A stretch of DNA of 64,000 nucleotides from NCBI GenBank assembly GCA_014055525.1, contig WIAH01000003.1:178919-242918 (forward strand). Direction: 5' to 3'. Positions 52,439-61,036 of this stretch are shown here, piece by piece; position 1 is the first letter of the stretch, and each line of letters starts with the position of its first letter. This DNA comes from Nitrospira sp. CR1.3. GTDB lineage: Bacteria; Nitrospirota; Nitrospiria; Nitrospirales; Nitrospiraceae. Below the pieces are notes generated by a model. That model ran no database searches, was not told the origin of the DNA, and saw nothing but the letters and a program-made list of their open reading frames with translations. Position numbers and translations under genes: made by a program.

Positions 52439-53569
52439 ATGAAGCGCCACATCATCATTGTGTCCGGCCTGGTCTTGTTGCTTATCTCCGCTCCGTTGCT
52501 TTCTTCTCACGTTCAGCCCGCGGAATGGGGCAAGCCGCTGGGGGCGGCCTATGACGGGCCCGAAGGGAAATCCCGCTCTGTGACCCCCGCTCCGCTGGAA
52601 CTGGCTCCCGACGAGCGGGCGACCATGGCCGTGTTCGAACGGGCGACCAAGTCGGTCGTCTTCATCGCCAATACGGCGATTCAGCGGGATCCCTGGTCGT
52701 TCGACCTGTTCGAGGCGCCTCAAGGCTCGGGCTCAGGATTCGTCTGGAACAAGCAAGGGCACATCGTCACGAATTTCCATGTCGTCTACGGAGCCAATTC
52801 GATCAGGGTCACGCTTTCCGATCGATCTGAATACAAAGCCGTGCTGATCGGAGCCGATCCCGACCATGATCTGGCCGTGCTGCAGATTCAAGCGCCGGAC
52901 GAGACCTTGTCGCCAATCACGGTCGGCTCTTCGAATGATCTCCGTGTGGGACAGAAGGTCTTGGCGATCGGGAATCCGTTCGGGCTCGACCACTCGTTGA
53001 CGACCGGCGTGGTGAGCGCCCTAGGTCGAACCATCAAATCGTTGTCGAACCGCACGATCGAAGGGGTGATTCAAACTGACGCGGCGATCAACCCGGGCAA
53101 TTCAGGAGGTCCATTGCTCGACGGGACCGGTCGGTTGATCGGCGTGAATACCCAGATCGTGAGCCCGAGCGGAGCCTTCGCCGGAATCGGGTTCGCCGTA
53201 CCGGTGGATACGGTCAATCGGATCGTGCCGGAGTTGATCAAGCACGGCAAGCTCATTCGTCCCGGTCTAGGAGTGTCGTTGGTTCCGGATGCCATGGCAA
53301 AGCGATGGGGCGTCAAGGGCCTGATTATCGGAAAGGTGTCGCGCGGCGGCGCGGCGGAGCGAGCCGGTTTGCAGGGGGCGCGTGAGACCTTACCAGGGCG
53401 GGTGGAACTGGGCGATGTGATTTTGTCCGTCAGCGGCAAGCCGGTAACGACGGTCGATGAGCTCATGGATGTGATGGAGGATCATAAAGTCGGGGACCGG
53501 GTCGCGGTGGAGATCCTCAGGGCCAATCGACGTCAATCGGTGACGGTCACGCTGCAAGCCGTAAATTAG
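52439..53569 (+). CDS. htrA: HtrA/DegP-family serine protease with PDZ domain
   Basis: A 376-residue protein with a signal or anchor helix (IIIVSGLVLLLISAPLL), a trypsin-like domain with catalytic His114 (TNFHVVYGAN), Asp144 (DPDHDLAVL) and Ser222 (NPGNSGGPLLDG), and one C-terminal PDZ domain (~275-370; GLIIGKVSRGGAAERAGLQGARE). One PDZ and an N-terminal anchor make it DegS/HhoA-like. It would degrade or sense misfolded periplasmic proteins. The location just before the proteasome locus places two proteolytic systems side by side; a functional link is not shown. Confidence 0.93.
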   Translation: MKRHIIIVSGLVLLLISAPLLSSHVQPAEWGKPLGAAYDGPEGKSRSVTPAPLELAPDERATMAVFERATKSVVFIANTAIQRDPWSFDLFEAPQGSGSGFVWNKQGHIVTNFHVVYGANSIRVTLSDRSEYKAVLIGADPDHDLAVLQIQAPDETLSPITVGSSNDLRVGQKVLAIGNPFGLDHSLTTGVVSALGRTIKSLSNRTIEGVIQTDAAINPGNSGGPLLDGTGRLIGVNTQIVSPSGAFAGIGFAVPVDTVNRIVPELIKHGKLIRPGLGVSLVPDAMAKRWGVKGLIIGKVSRGGAAERAGLQGARETLPGRVELGDVILSVSGKPVTTVDELMDVMEDHKVGDRVAVEILRANRRQSVTVTLQAVN

Positions 53570-53672
53570 CGTCCGCTTGCGACTCTTTCAGATTTACCTC
53601 GGCGATTGAGTGCGGCATTCCTCAATACCTCTATGGTAGGATCACCCATCTCGGCTGTGTGGAGGACCATCG

Positions 53673-55427
53673 ATGAGTGATCGCCGGCCTACGAATCAAC
53701 AGGATGAACATCCAGAACGCCGCACCGAAACGTCCCCGGGTGCTCCGTCCCAATCCGGTCCGGACCCGCTGGAATTGATCGAGCAGTGCCTCGCCTCGTT
53801 CCCGGAGACGGATCCGCGACAGAAAATCCTCTACAAGTTACGCCATGCCGTCATGCTGGCTCAGGCGGCGAACCACCAACGCGAAGCCGAGTTTAAGAAA
53901 GTCAGCGAGGTCGTCGCCAAGCTCACCGCGCCGGCCAATCGAATCGGTACGCTGCTGGACCTGCCGGGCGAAGGGTTGGCCAGAATCGTCGTCGGCGGTG
54001 CTGAATACTATGCCAATGTCGATCCGCGTGTGCCGCCGTCGGATCTGAAGATCGGCGCGCAGATCTTGGTGAACGAGGCCTATGCCGTCATCAAAACACT
54101 GGGCTATGACCGTAGCGGACCCATTCTGAAACTGGCTGAGGCCATGACCGACGGCCGGTTGCGCTTCGAGCAGGAAATGGGCCGGCAGTCGCTCATTTTG
54201 CAGCGGTCGAGCGATCTCGCCGGAGCCGACTTGAAGACCGGCGATGAGATCCGGATCGATCCCAGCCATCGCATTGCCATCGAGAAACTCGAAGATCGCA
54301 AGGCCAGTCAGCACCTTCTCGAGGAAGTGCCGAAGGTCACCTGGGAGCAAATCGGCGGGCAGAGCGAAGCCATTGCCGCCATCAGGAAGGCGATTGAGTT
54401 TCCGCTGTTGCACGCGGAGACCTTCGAGCGATTCAAGTTCTCTCAGCCGAAAGGATTTCTGCTGTACGGCCCGCCCGGATGCGGCAAGACGCTGATCGGG
54501 CAGGCCGCGGCCGGCAGCTTGTCAAAGCTGGTCGGCGAGTCCAAGGAAGGGGATGCAGCCGCAGCGGAGGACAAGCGCGCGCCGGTGACGAGCGGCGCCT
54601 TCCTCCATGTGAAGGGGCCTGAGATCCTCAATATGTGGCTCGGCGAGTCGGAACGAATGGTCCGTGATCTCTTCGCCCAGGCAAGGGCTCGGCGTAAAGA
54701 CGGAGCGCTGCCGTTCATTTTCATCGACGAAGCGGAATCGATCCTGGGGACAAGACGAGCCATGCGATCGTTCAATATTTCCAATACGCTCGTTCCGATG
54801 TTCTGCAGCGAAATGGACGGGATCGAATCGCTTCGCGATGTGGTCATCATCCTGGCCTCGAACCGGCCTGATCTGATCGACCCGGCCGTATTGCGACCGG
54901 GACGCATCGATCGGAAGATCAAGGTCAGTCGCCCCAACCGAGAATCCTGCGCCGAAATTCTCAAGGTCTATCTTACGGAGGAGTTGCCTTTCGATCAGGC
55001 CTTGTTGGCGGAACGAGGAGGAGAGAAAGCCCCTGTGCGTTCGTCGCTCGTCGAGGAGGTCGTCGAAGCCATTTTCAAGCGGACCGACGATAACCGGCTG
55101 CTCTCCGTCAGGTTGCGCAATGGCCAGAACAAGATTCTGTACCGGAGCGATCTCGTCAGCGGCGCGATCCTCTCATCCGTTGTTCAGCGCGCGAAGGAGA
55201 AGGCGATCGATCGTACGATTCAAGCGGGCAAGCCGGCCGGGATGACAATGCAGGACATGCTGGAGGCGGTGACGGAAGAATTCCGCGAGGGCGAGATGCT
55301 GCCGCCGGACGATGCGGCGGAGGAATGGCTGAAACTCCTCGATCACCATCCCGAACAGGTCGTGGGGATCTCTTCATTACGGCGCGGCCGGCAAACCGAA
55401 GAGCGATTGGTGAATCAGATAATCTAG
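53673..55427 (+). CDS. mpa: Proteasome-associated AAA ATPase Mpa/ARC
   Basis: A 584-residue hexameric unfoldase that delivers pupylated proteins to the 20S core. A predicted coiled coil (~40-85) binds Pup; two OB-like domains follow (RIGTLLDLPGEGLARIVVGGAEYYANVDPRV, and ILQRSSDLAGADLKTGDEIRI). The AAA domain has Walker A GPPGCGKT at 266-273 and Walker B FIFIDEAESI (Asp352-Glu353). The C-terminus reads ERLVNQII, lacking the Gln-Tyr-Leu tail used by actinobacterial Mpa to dock on the proteasome. It heads the six-gene proteasome cluster. ATG 53673 follows a weak GTGGAGGA. Confidence 0.95.
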   Translation: MSDRRPTNQQDEHPERRTETSPGAPSQSGPDPLELIEQCLASFPETDPRQKILYKLRHAVMLAQAANHQREAEFKKVSEVVAKLTAPANRIGTLLDLPGEGLARIVVGGAEYYANVDPRVPPSDLKIGAQILVNEAYAVIKTLGYDRSGPILKLAEAMTDGRLRFEQEMGRQSLILQRSSDLAGADLKTGDEIRIDPSHRIAIEKLEDRKASQHLLEEVPKVTWEQIGGQSEAIAAIRKAIEFPLLHAETFERFKFSQPKGFLLYGPPGCGKTLIGQAAAGSLSKLVGESKEGDAAAAEDKRAPVTSGAFLHVKGPEILNMWLGESERMVRDLFAQARARRKDGALPFIFIDEAESILGTRRAMRSFNISNTLVPMFCSEMDGIESLRDVVIILASNRPDLIDPAVLRPGRIDRKIKVSRPNRESCAEILKVYLTEELPFDQALLAERGGEKAPVRSSLVEEVVEAIFKRTDDNRLLSVRLRNGQNKILYRSDLVSGAILSSVVQRAKEKAIDRTIQAGKPAGMTMQDMLEAVTEEFREGEMLPPDDAAEEWLKLLDHHPEQVVGISSLRRGRQTEERLVNQII

Positions 55428-55501
55428 GAGTCTAAAGTCTGAACGTCATAAAGTCGTCAAGTCTGAAATCGATGCTTGATGACTTTCGACTTGTTGACAT
55501 T

Positions 55502-57031
55502 ATGATGCGTCTGTTCGGGCTTGAAACCGAATACGGGATTACGAGAGACGACTTGGAACAGGTGGACCCGGTCGTCGAGTCCATGGAGTTGGTGCGGGCG
55601 CACCTGACGGCTTCGTTCGAGAAGCGCTGGGACTATGGCGGAGAAGATCCTCATGAAGACGCGCGGGGGTTCCGCGTCTCCGGATTACAACAGGATAGGG
55701 AGGAAAATGAGTTTGCGAAGGTCGATGCCCATCGTCCCTTTTCGTTCCATGAGATGAAGAGCGATCTGGTGCTGCCGAACGGCGCGCGCTTTTACAACGA
55801 CCATACGCATCCCGAATACTCTACGCCGGAGTGTCGAAGCCTGAAGGATCTGGTGGCGCAGGATCGCGCGGGGGAGCGCATTGTGCAGCGCGCAGCCGAT
55901 CGCCGGAACAAGACTCTCGGCGGAGAGCATGTTCGACTCTACAAGAACAACACAGACTTTCACGGCCATAGCTACGGAAGCCACGACAATTATCTGGTGC
56001 CGCGGGTGCTTCCCTTTACCGCCTTGGTGACCGGCCTTGTGCCGTTCCTCGTGAGCCGCCAAGTGATTGCCGGATCCGGGAAGGTCGGGATCGAAGCGCA
56101 GGAGTCGGGATTCGTTCCGGGCGCCTACCAGCTCTCGCAGCGGGCCGACTTTATGGAAACGGATTTGAGCGTCGATACCATGCACAACCGGCCGATTTTG
56201 AATACGCGCGACGAGCCGCACGCGGATCGTCGGAAGTATCGCCGCCTTCATCTCATTATCGGCGACGCCAATATGTGTGAGTACGCCACCGCGCTGAAGG
56301 TGGGAACGACCAGGCTGGTGTTGGAACTGATCGCTCGGGGCGCGGCGCCGGATCTCGAACTGGAGCATCCGGTATCGGCGGTGAAGCAGATCTCGCGCGA
56401 TGCCGATCTCAAGGCGACGGTGCGCCGGCAGAACGGACGTACGGTCTCGGGACTGGACATTCAGGAGCAATATTTGACGGCGGCGCGGCAATCGCTGTCC
56501 GGATCAGATGCCGAATCCGATTGGGTGCTGCAGGAATGGGAGAGGACGTTGCGCGAATTGACTCGGGAGCGCAATCACCTCATTGGGAAGCTGGACTGGG
56601 TCACGAAGCAATGGCTGCTCGAAACGTTCGTCCGAGAAGAGCGAATCGGATGGGATGATCCCTGGCTGGCCAGCCTGGACCTGGAGTATCACAACGTGAA
56701 CCCCGAGCGGGGGCTCTATTTGGGCCTTGAGGCGGAGGGAAAGACCTGGAGAATGACGACAGAATCGGATGTGGAAGAGGCGCTCTTGACCGGGCCGCGC
56801 GATACTCGTGGCGGCTTGCGGGGTCTCTGCGTCCGGCGGTTTCCGGATCAGATCAAAGGCATGCAGTGGGAACGGATTCAATTTTCCGGCAGACTCTGGC
56901 CAAAGACGCTTGAGATGGGCGATCTCTTTGATCCCGAGGATGTGCTGCGCTGTGCAAAGATTTTTGAGGAGGCGCCTTCTCCGGCTGAAGCGCTTGCGGT
57001 CTGGAACACAAGAAAGGATGCTGAGTCATGA
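55502..57031 (+). CDS. dop: Pup deamidase/depupylase Dop
   Basis: A 509-residue carboxylate-amine ligase-fold enzyme. GLETEYGI at the N-terminus carries the catalytic Glu/Asp region. WDYGGEDPHEDARGF and the downstream sequence correspond to the Dop loop region, absent from PafA. Also present are RFYNDHTHPEYSTPECRSL, LYKNNTDFHGHSYGSHDNYL, GSGKVGIEAQ and NTRDEPHADRRKYRRLHLIIGDANM. Dop removes Pup from substrates and deamidates Pup-Gln where needed. Here Pup already ends in Glu, so depupylation is the likely main role. ATG 55502 (or 55505) is favoured over the frame start at 55472. It overlaps the pup gene by ATGA. Confidence 0.92.
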   Translation: MMRLFGLETEYGITRDDLEQVDPVVESMELVRAHLTASFEKRWDYGGEDPHEDARGFRVSGLQQDREENEFAKVDAHRPFSFHEMKSDLVLPNGARFYNDHTHPEYSTPECRSLKDLVAQDRAGERIVQRAADRRNKTLGGEHVRLYKNNTDFHGHSYGSHDNYLVPRVLPFTALVTGLVPFLVSRQVIAGSGKVGIEAQESGFVPGAYQLSQRADFMETDLSVDTMHNRPILNTRDEPHADRRKYRRLHLIIGDANMCEYATALKVGTTRLVLELIARGAAPDLELEHPVSAVKQISRDADLKATVRRQNGRTVSGLDIQEQYLTAARQSLSGSDAESDWVLQEWERTLRELTRERNHLIGKLDWVTKQWLLETFVREERIGWDDPWLASLDLEYHNVNPERGLYLGLEAEGKTWRMTTESDVEEALLTGPRDTRGGLRGLCVRRFPDQIKGMQWERIQFSGRLWPKTLEMGDLFDPEDVLRCAKIFEEAPSPAEALAVWNTRKDAES

Positions 57032-57222
57032 CCCACATCACGATGCCTGAACGACGCGAAGGACCGGTCGATCCGATGCCGAAGGGGCCAGGTCCTTCTG
57101 AAGAGGGGGGCGGGCCTCGTCGACCTGAAACCGGTTCGCCCGACAAGGATAATCTGATGAAGCGGATGCGGAAGGTGGATCCGAAACAGGCGGAGCGGTA
57201 TCGGCAACGAACCGGCGAATAG
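57028..57222 (+). CDS. pup: Prokaryotic ubiquitin-like protein, UBact/Pup type
   Basis: A 64-residue, Pro/Gly- and charge-rich protein that should be disordered with one short helix near DNLMKRMRKVDPKQAERY. The C-terminus is RQRTGE: it ends directly in Glu, with a single Gly and no GGQ/GGE end as in actinobacterial Pup. This RTGE ending is the hallmark of the UBact proteins described in Nitrospirae and other Gram-negatives. PafA would link this Glu side chain to lysines of targets. It overlaps the dop stop codon and sits between dop and prcB. Confidence 0.9.
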   Translation: MTHITMPERREGPVDPMPKGPGPSEEGGGPRRPETGSPDKDNLMKRMRKVDPKQAERYRQRTGE

Positions 57223-57325
57223 GCAAAAGGCGATGGGCGAGAGGCCAGGGGCAAGAGACGGGGAGGTGCGAGTGGCATCGAATCTCTTCTCGCCCCTTAC
57301 CTCGTGCCACTAGCCTGGAGGAACA

Positions 57326-58099
57326 ATGGGAATGCAGGGGGACTTTTTTCAGCTGCTGAAGGAACAGGGCTATCAGTTCGGAGTACCGGCTGCGGCTGGG
57401 TCCGAGGTCGATATCCCGAATGCCACGACGATTCTGGCGTTCAAGTACCGAGACGGCGTGTTGGTGGCGGGCGATCGTCGCGCCACGGCCGGCAACACGG
57501 TCATGTACGATCGAACCGACAAGGTGCTCGAAATCGATCGACATAGCGTCATGGCCATCGCCGGCGTGCCGGCGACAGCATACGAAATGGCGCGCATCCT
57601 GGAACATTCCTTCAAGTACTATCGGCGCACACAGCTCCAGGAATTAAGCTTCGAGGGAAAATTGCGGGCCTTGTCCAAGCTGCTCAAGGAAAACGTTGCG
57701 GCGGCGCTGGCCGGGACCGGGGCTGTTGCGCCGATTTTTGCCGGCTATGATCTCGAGCAGGGAGCCGCCAAGACCTATTTTTACGATATCCTTGGGGCGG
57801 AATTCGAAGGGGTGGAGTATGCCGTGTCGGGGTCCGGCTCGCCGACGATTCGTGGGATCCTTCACTACCTGAACACATGGGGTGAACAGCCCTTGAGCGA
57901 GATGCAGGAAGAACAGGCGGCGATCCAAGCCTTGAGGCTGTTGACCAGCGCGGCCGAATTCGATTCCGCCACCGGCGGAGTGAATCGCGAAGCCAATCTC
58001 TATCCGGTCATCAAGTTCATTACAGCGAGCGGTGTCAGGACGATGCCGGATACACAGCTGAAACCTTTATTCGAAATGAAAGTAGCTCGTCATGTATGA
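57326..58099 (+). CDS. prcB: 20S proteasome beta subunit
   Basis: A 257-residue precursor. A propeptide of about 33 residues ends in NA, and the mature protein would begin with catalytic Thr34 (TTILAFKYRDGVLVAGDRRAT). The usual Gly before the Thr is an Ala here. The rest has the Asp/Lys active-site segment (GDRRAT; Lys in TDKVLEI) and the conserved SGSGSPTIRGIL and DSATGGVNRE regions. Beta subunits form the inner heptameric rings of the core. The last bases overlap the start of prcA by eight, as in a coupled prcBA operon. Confidence 0.95.
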   Translation: MGMQGDFFQLLKEQGYQFGVPAAAGSEVDIPNATTILAFKYRDGVLVAGDRRATAGNTVMYDRTDKVLEIDRHSVMAIAGVPATAYEMARILEHSFKYYRRTQLQELSFEGKLRALSKLLKENVAAALAGTGAVAPIFAGYDLEQGAAKTYFYDILGAEFEGVEYAVSGSGSPTIRGILHYLNTWGEQPLSEMQEEQAAIQALRLLTSAAEFDSATGGVNREANLYPVIKFITASGVRTMPDTQLKPLFEMKVARHV

Positions 58100-58916
58100 A
58101 GAGCCTTACAAATGGGTCGAGGCGGTCGGCAATCGTCGGCAGTATCTCGATGAGCAGTTCAAACAGGGCAGCCCGGTCGTCGCAGTTGCGTACGAGACAG
58201 GGATTCTCCTCCTGACGGTCAGCAAGGGGACGCCGAAGCTGTACGAGATTTATGATCGGCTTGCTCTCGGCGGGATGGGACATCCCGCCGACCTCGAGAA
58301 GCTGCGCTTCAGCCTCTTGGAAATGGCGCATGTGGAAGGGTTCAACCGCTCGCCTTCCGATGTGACAGGCGGTCGCATGGTCAAGTACGGCATCGCGCCG
58401 GTGATCAAACAGGCGTTTGAGGAAGTGTTCAAGGCGCCGTTCATTGTGAAGATCCTCCTGGCGGAGTTGGGGCAGAAGGCCGGCAAGGATGCGTTTCTGA
58501 CCATTAACTATGACGGCACGTTCGAAGAGGGGACTCACTGCGCCGTCCTGGCGGCTTCGCCGGCGGTCGAACAGGAGATGGTGACCTATTTGCGCCAACC
58601 GCCAACAGAAGGCTGGTCGCTTGAACAGGCCATAGGAGCCGCGGTGCGCGCCTGGGCGGTGGGCGATCGCGCACAGCGTCGGATGAGCGAAGATGTGCGC
58701 GAGAATCAGGAGAGCAAGGCCGATCCGACAAGAGCAAGAGATGAGAAGAACGACGCGGCTGCTCTCTATTCCCATCTGCGAGAAACAGTCGCTGAGAAAA
58801 CGATCGAGTGCGCCTTGCTGGACCGCCAGCAAGGCGGATTCTCGAAGTACCGGGCATTGACATCGGACGAACTCGGTCGATTGCTGCCCAGAGACATGAA
58901 AGCTTCGCTGACGTAA
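58092..58916 (+). CDS. prcA: 20S proteasome alpha subunit
   Basis: A 274-residue alpha subunit that forms the outer rings and gates the core. MYEEPYKWVEAVGNRRQYLDEQFKQGSPVVAVAYETGILLLTVSKG is typical, as is IYDRLALGGMGHPADLEKLR. There is no catalytic N-terminal Thr. The C-terminal tail is charged and partly helical. Its start overlaps prcB by eight bases, and pafA starts four bases after its stop. Confidence 0.93.
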   Translation: MYEEPYKWVEAVGNRRQYLDEQFKQGSPVVAVAYETGILLLTVSKGTPKLYEIYDRLALGGMGHPADLEKLRFSLLEMAHVEGFNRSPSDVTGGRMVKYGIAPVIKQAFEEVFKAPFIVKILLAELGQKAGKDAFLTINYDGTFEEGTHCAVLAASPAVEQEMVTYLRQPPTEGWSLEQAIGAAVRAWAVGDRAQRRMSEDVRENQESKADPTRARDEKNDAAALYSHLRETVAEKTIECALLDRQQGGFSKYRALTSDELGRLLPRDMKASLT

Positions 58917-58920
58917 CACC

Positions 58921-60405
58921 ATGCTGAACCGTATCTTCGGCTTGGAGACCGAATACGGACTCCTGGTCCATCAAGACCGCCCCGATCATTCCCCTACCTG
59001 GTTCGCACACAAGATTCGCGATCATGTGTTTCATGTCCAACGGCAGGGAGTATTGGACTTGCACCATCGCGGCCACGATGAGCCGCCCGGCAACGGAGGT
59101 TTTCTGACGAATGCCGGCCGGATGTATCTCGACATGGGGCACCTGGAATATGCCTCCCCGGAATGTCACTCCCTGACCGACCTGGTCGCCACCGATCGAG
59201 CAGGCGACGCTATCCTGCAGCAGGCCATCAAGGATCTTGATCTGTCGGAACAGGTTTCACTGATCAAAAACAACGTCGATCATGAGACAGACGCGACATT
59301 CGGTTCACACGAGAATTATCTGGTCTCCCGCCGCTTTCCATTCACGCGCCGCGGGCTCGCGCCGCTGGTGACGTTTCTGGTGACCAGGCAAATCTACACG
59401 GGATCGGGACGGGTCGGAGCAGCGAGTCCCCAGGACGCTTGGATTCAAATGGATCGATTGATCGTGCCCCGCGCATCGATCGGCTCCCGGCGCGGCGGCC
59501 CGTTCCTTCCATTTCAAATCTCTCAGCGGGCCGATCATATCGTCAATGATTTCTTCGAGTGGGTGCAACAGAACCGGGCCATCGTGAATACGAGAGATGA
59601 GCCGCTCGCCGATCCGAATCAGTATCGCCGCATTCATTTGTTGCTCGGCGATTCCAACATGACGGAATTCGCGACGGCGCTGAAAATGGGGACGACCGGA
59701 TTGGTGCTGCAGCTCATTGAGGAAGGACATGCGCCTTGTGACTTGGAAATCAATGACCCAGTCGAAGCGCTGCAAGAGATCTCGCAGGATCAAGACCGGC
59801 AATGGGTGGTGCAGTTGCAATCCGGAAAAACGATCTCGGCGCTCGATATCCAAGAGCAGTTCCTGGAGGCGGCGATGCTGCATTGCCAGGGGCAGGACGA
59901 AGAAACCGATTGGGTGCTCGACCAGTGGACAGCGGCGCTGCAGGATCTGCGCGGAACGTTTGAAAAGCTGGTGGGACGGGTGGACTGGGCTTCGAAGCTT
60001 TGGCTGTTGGAGTCGTTCCGTGAAGCGGAAAAGTTGGAGTGGACCAACCCGATGTTAGCGAGCCTCGATCTCGAGTATCACAATCTGAATCCTGAGAAGG
60101 GACTCTACTACGGCTTGTTGGAGGAGGGCCGGGTTCCGCGCCTCACGACTGACAAAGCGATTGATCTGGCTACCGTTCATCCGCCTCGCAACACGCGCGC
60201 ATTCGGGCGTGGAGAATTGATTCGACATCTCCTAGACTGCGGCCCTTCTGTCGAGGACTATGAGCCCAAGCAGCAAGAACGCTATTTCCCTTCCTATGTG
60301 ATCAACTGGTCAATTTTTCAAGTACGCGGCCAGGCTCCCTTTCCGATGCCGGACCCCTTCAAAACGTATGTCCAAGAAGTCCGCGCTCATCTGTCAAGAG
60401 TCTGA
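58921..60405 (+). CDS. pafA: Pup ligase PafA
   Basis: A 494-residue paralogue of Dop that ligates the C-terminal Glu of Pup/UBact to target lysines using ATP. It has GLETEYGLL at the N-terminus, MYLDMGHLEYASPECHSL, LIKNNVDHETDATFGSHENYL, GSGRVG and NTRDEPLADPNQYRRIHLLLGDSNMTEFATALKMG. GDSNM is the PafA form of a motif that reads GDAN in Dop, and the WDYE/Dop-loop segment is absent. A Pro/Arg-rich insert of about 25 residues (SPQDAWIQMDRLIVPRASIG) lies after GSGRVG. It is the last gene of the cluster. Confidence 0.88.
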   Translation: MLNRIFGLETEYGLLVHQDRPDHSPTWFAHKIRDHVFHVQRQGVLDLHHRGHDEPPGNGGFLTNAGRMYLDMGHLEYASPECHSLTDLVATDRAGDAILQQAIKDLDLSEQVSLIKNNVDHETDATFGSHENYLVSRRFPFTRRGLAPLVTFLVTRQIYTGSGRVGAASPQDAWIQMDRLIVPRASIGSRRGGPFLPFQISQRADHIVNDFFEWVQQNRAIVNTRDEPLADPNQYRRIHLLLGDSNMTEFATALKMGTTGLVLQLIEEGHAPCDLEINDPVEALQEISQDQDRQWVVQLQSGKTISALDIQEQFLEAAMLHCQGQDEETDWVLDQWTAALQDLRGTFEKLVGRVDWASKLWLLESFREAEKLEWTNPMLASLDLEYHNLNPEKGLYYGLLEEGRVPRLTTDKAIDLATVHPPRNTRAFGRGELIRHLLDCGPSVEDYEPKQQERYFPSYVINWSIFQVRGQAPFPMPDPFKTYVQEVRAHLSRV

Positions 60406-60529
60406 ATAGCTTCCTGCCAGACATTCGCCATCGCATCCAATACATTGAAAATATTGACGAAACTACCGTGATGCTATGCTTCTCTATGGCTCAGCTGGGT
60501 CTTTAATTTAGGCTGAGAGGAGGTTCACG

Positions 60530-60988
60530 ATGAAAGCACGCAGGTGGATGATGGAATACGGGGTGGCAATGATTCTGGCAGCACTCTGCGCTGTGATCTT
60601 GGGTCACCTACCGCTGTTTCGCGAGGCGACGGTTGGGAAGCTTCACGCCTCCGATCTGGCTCAATTCATCGGGTATGGAGGAGCGATGGTCCTGGCTTGG
60701 CTCGGCGCGCGCCAATTGGCAGCCGACCCGCCGGACGATTGGAAATGGTTGATGCCGTATCGGGCGTTAGTTCTGCCGGTCACGACGCTCGTCATGGTGG
60801 GCCTGGCCTACGGCGTGCTGCTGTATGCCTGCGAACCCTTTCTCAGCAAATCAGGGAAGGAAATTTATAACTGGATATTTGTGACCGGTATCATTGCCTC
60901 GTGCGCCTGGTTGATCCTGACTTGGGTGCAGAAGTGCGCTCCTCAGGTGGCGGCAATGGACTCCCGCAGACTCAGAAAAGTTGCCTAG
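60530..60988 (+). CDS. Small membrane protein of unknown function
   Basis: A 152-residue protein with four predicted membrane helices (~10-28, 45-62, 80-102, 115-135) and no motif I recognise. It starts at ATG 60530, ten bases after GAGAGGAGG, and is 124 bases downstream of pafA. Not obviously related to the proteasome genes. Confidence 0.7.
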   Translation: MKARRWMMEYGVAMILAALCAVILGHLPLFREATVGKLHASDLAQFIGYGGAMVLAWLGARQLAADPPDDWKWLMPYRALVLPVTTLVMVGLAYGVLLYACEPFLSKSGKEIYNWIFVTGIIASCAWLILTWVQKCAPQVAAMDSRRLRKVA

Positions 60989-61036
60989 GCTCTTCGTTTA
61001 TCCTGGCTGTCCTCGTTGGAGGCAGCCAGGCCTTCC

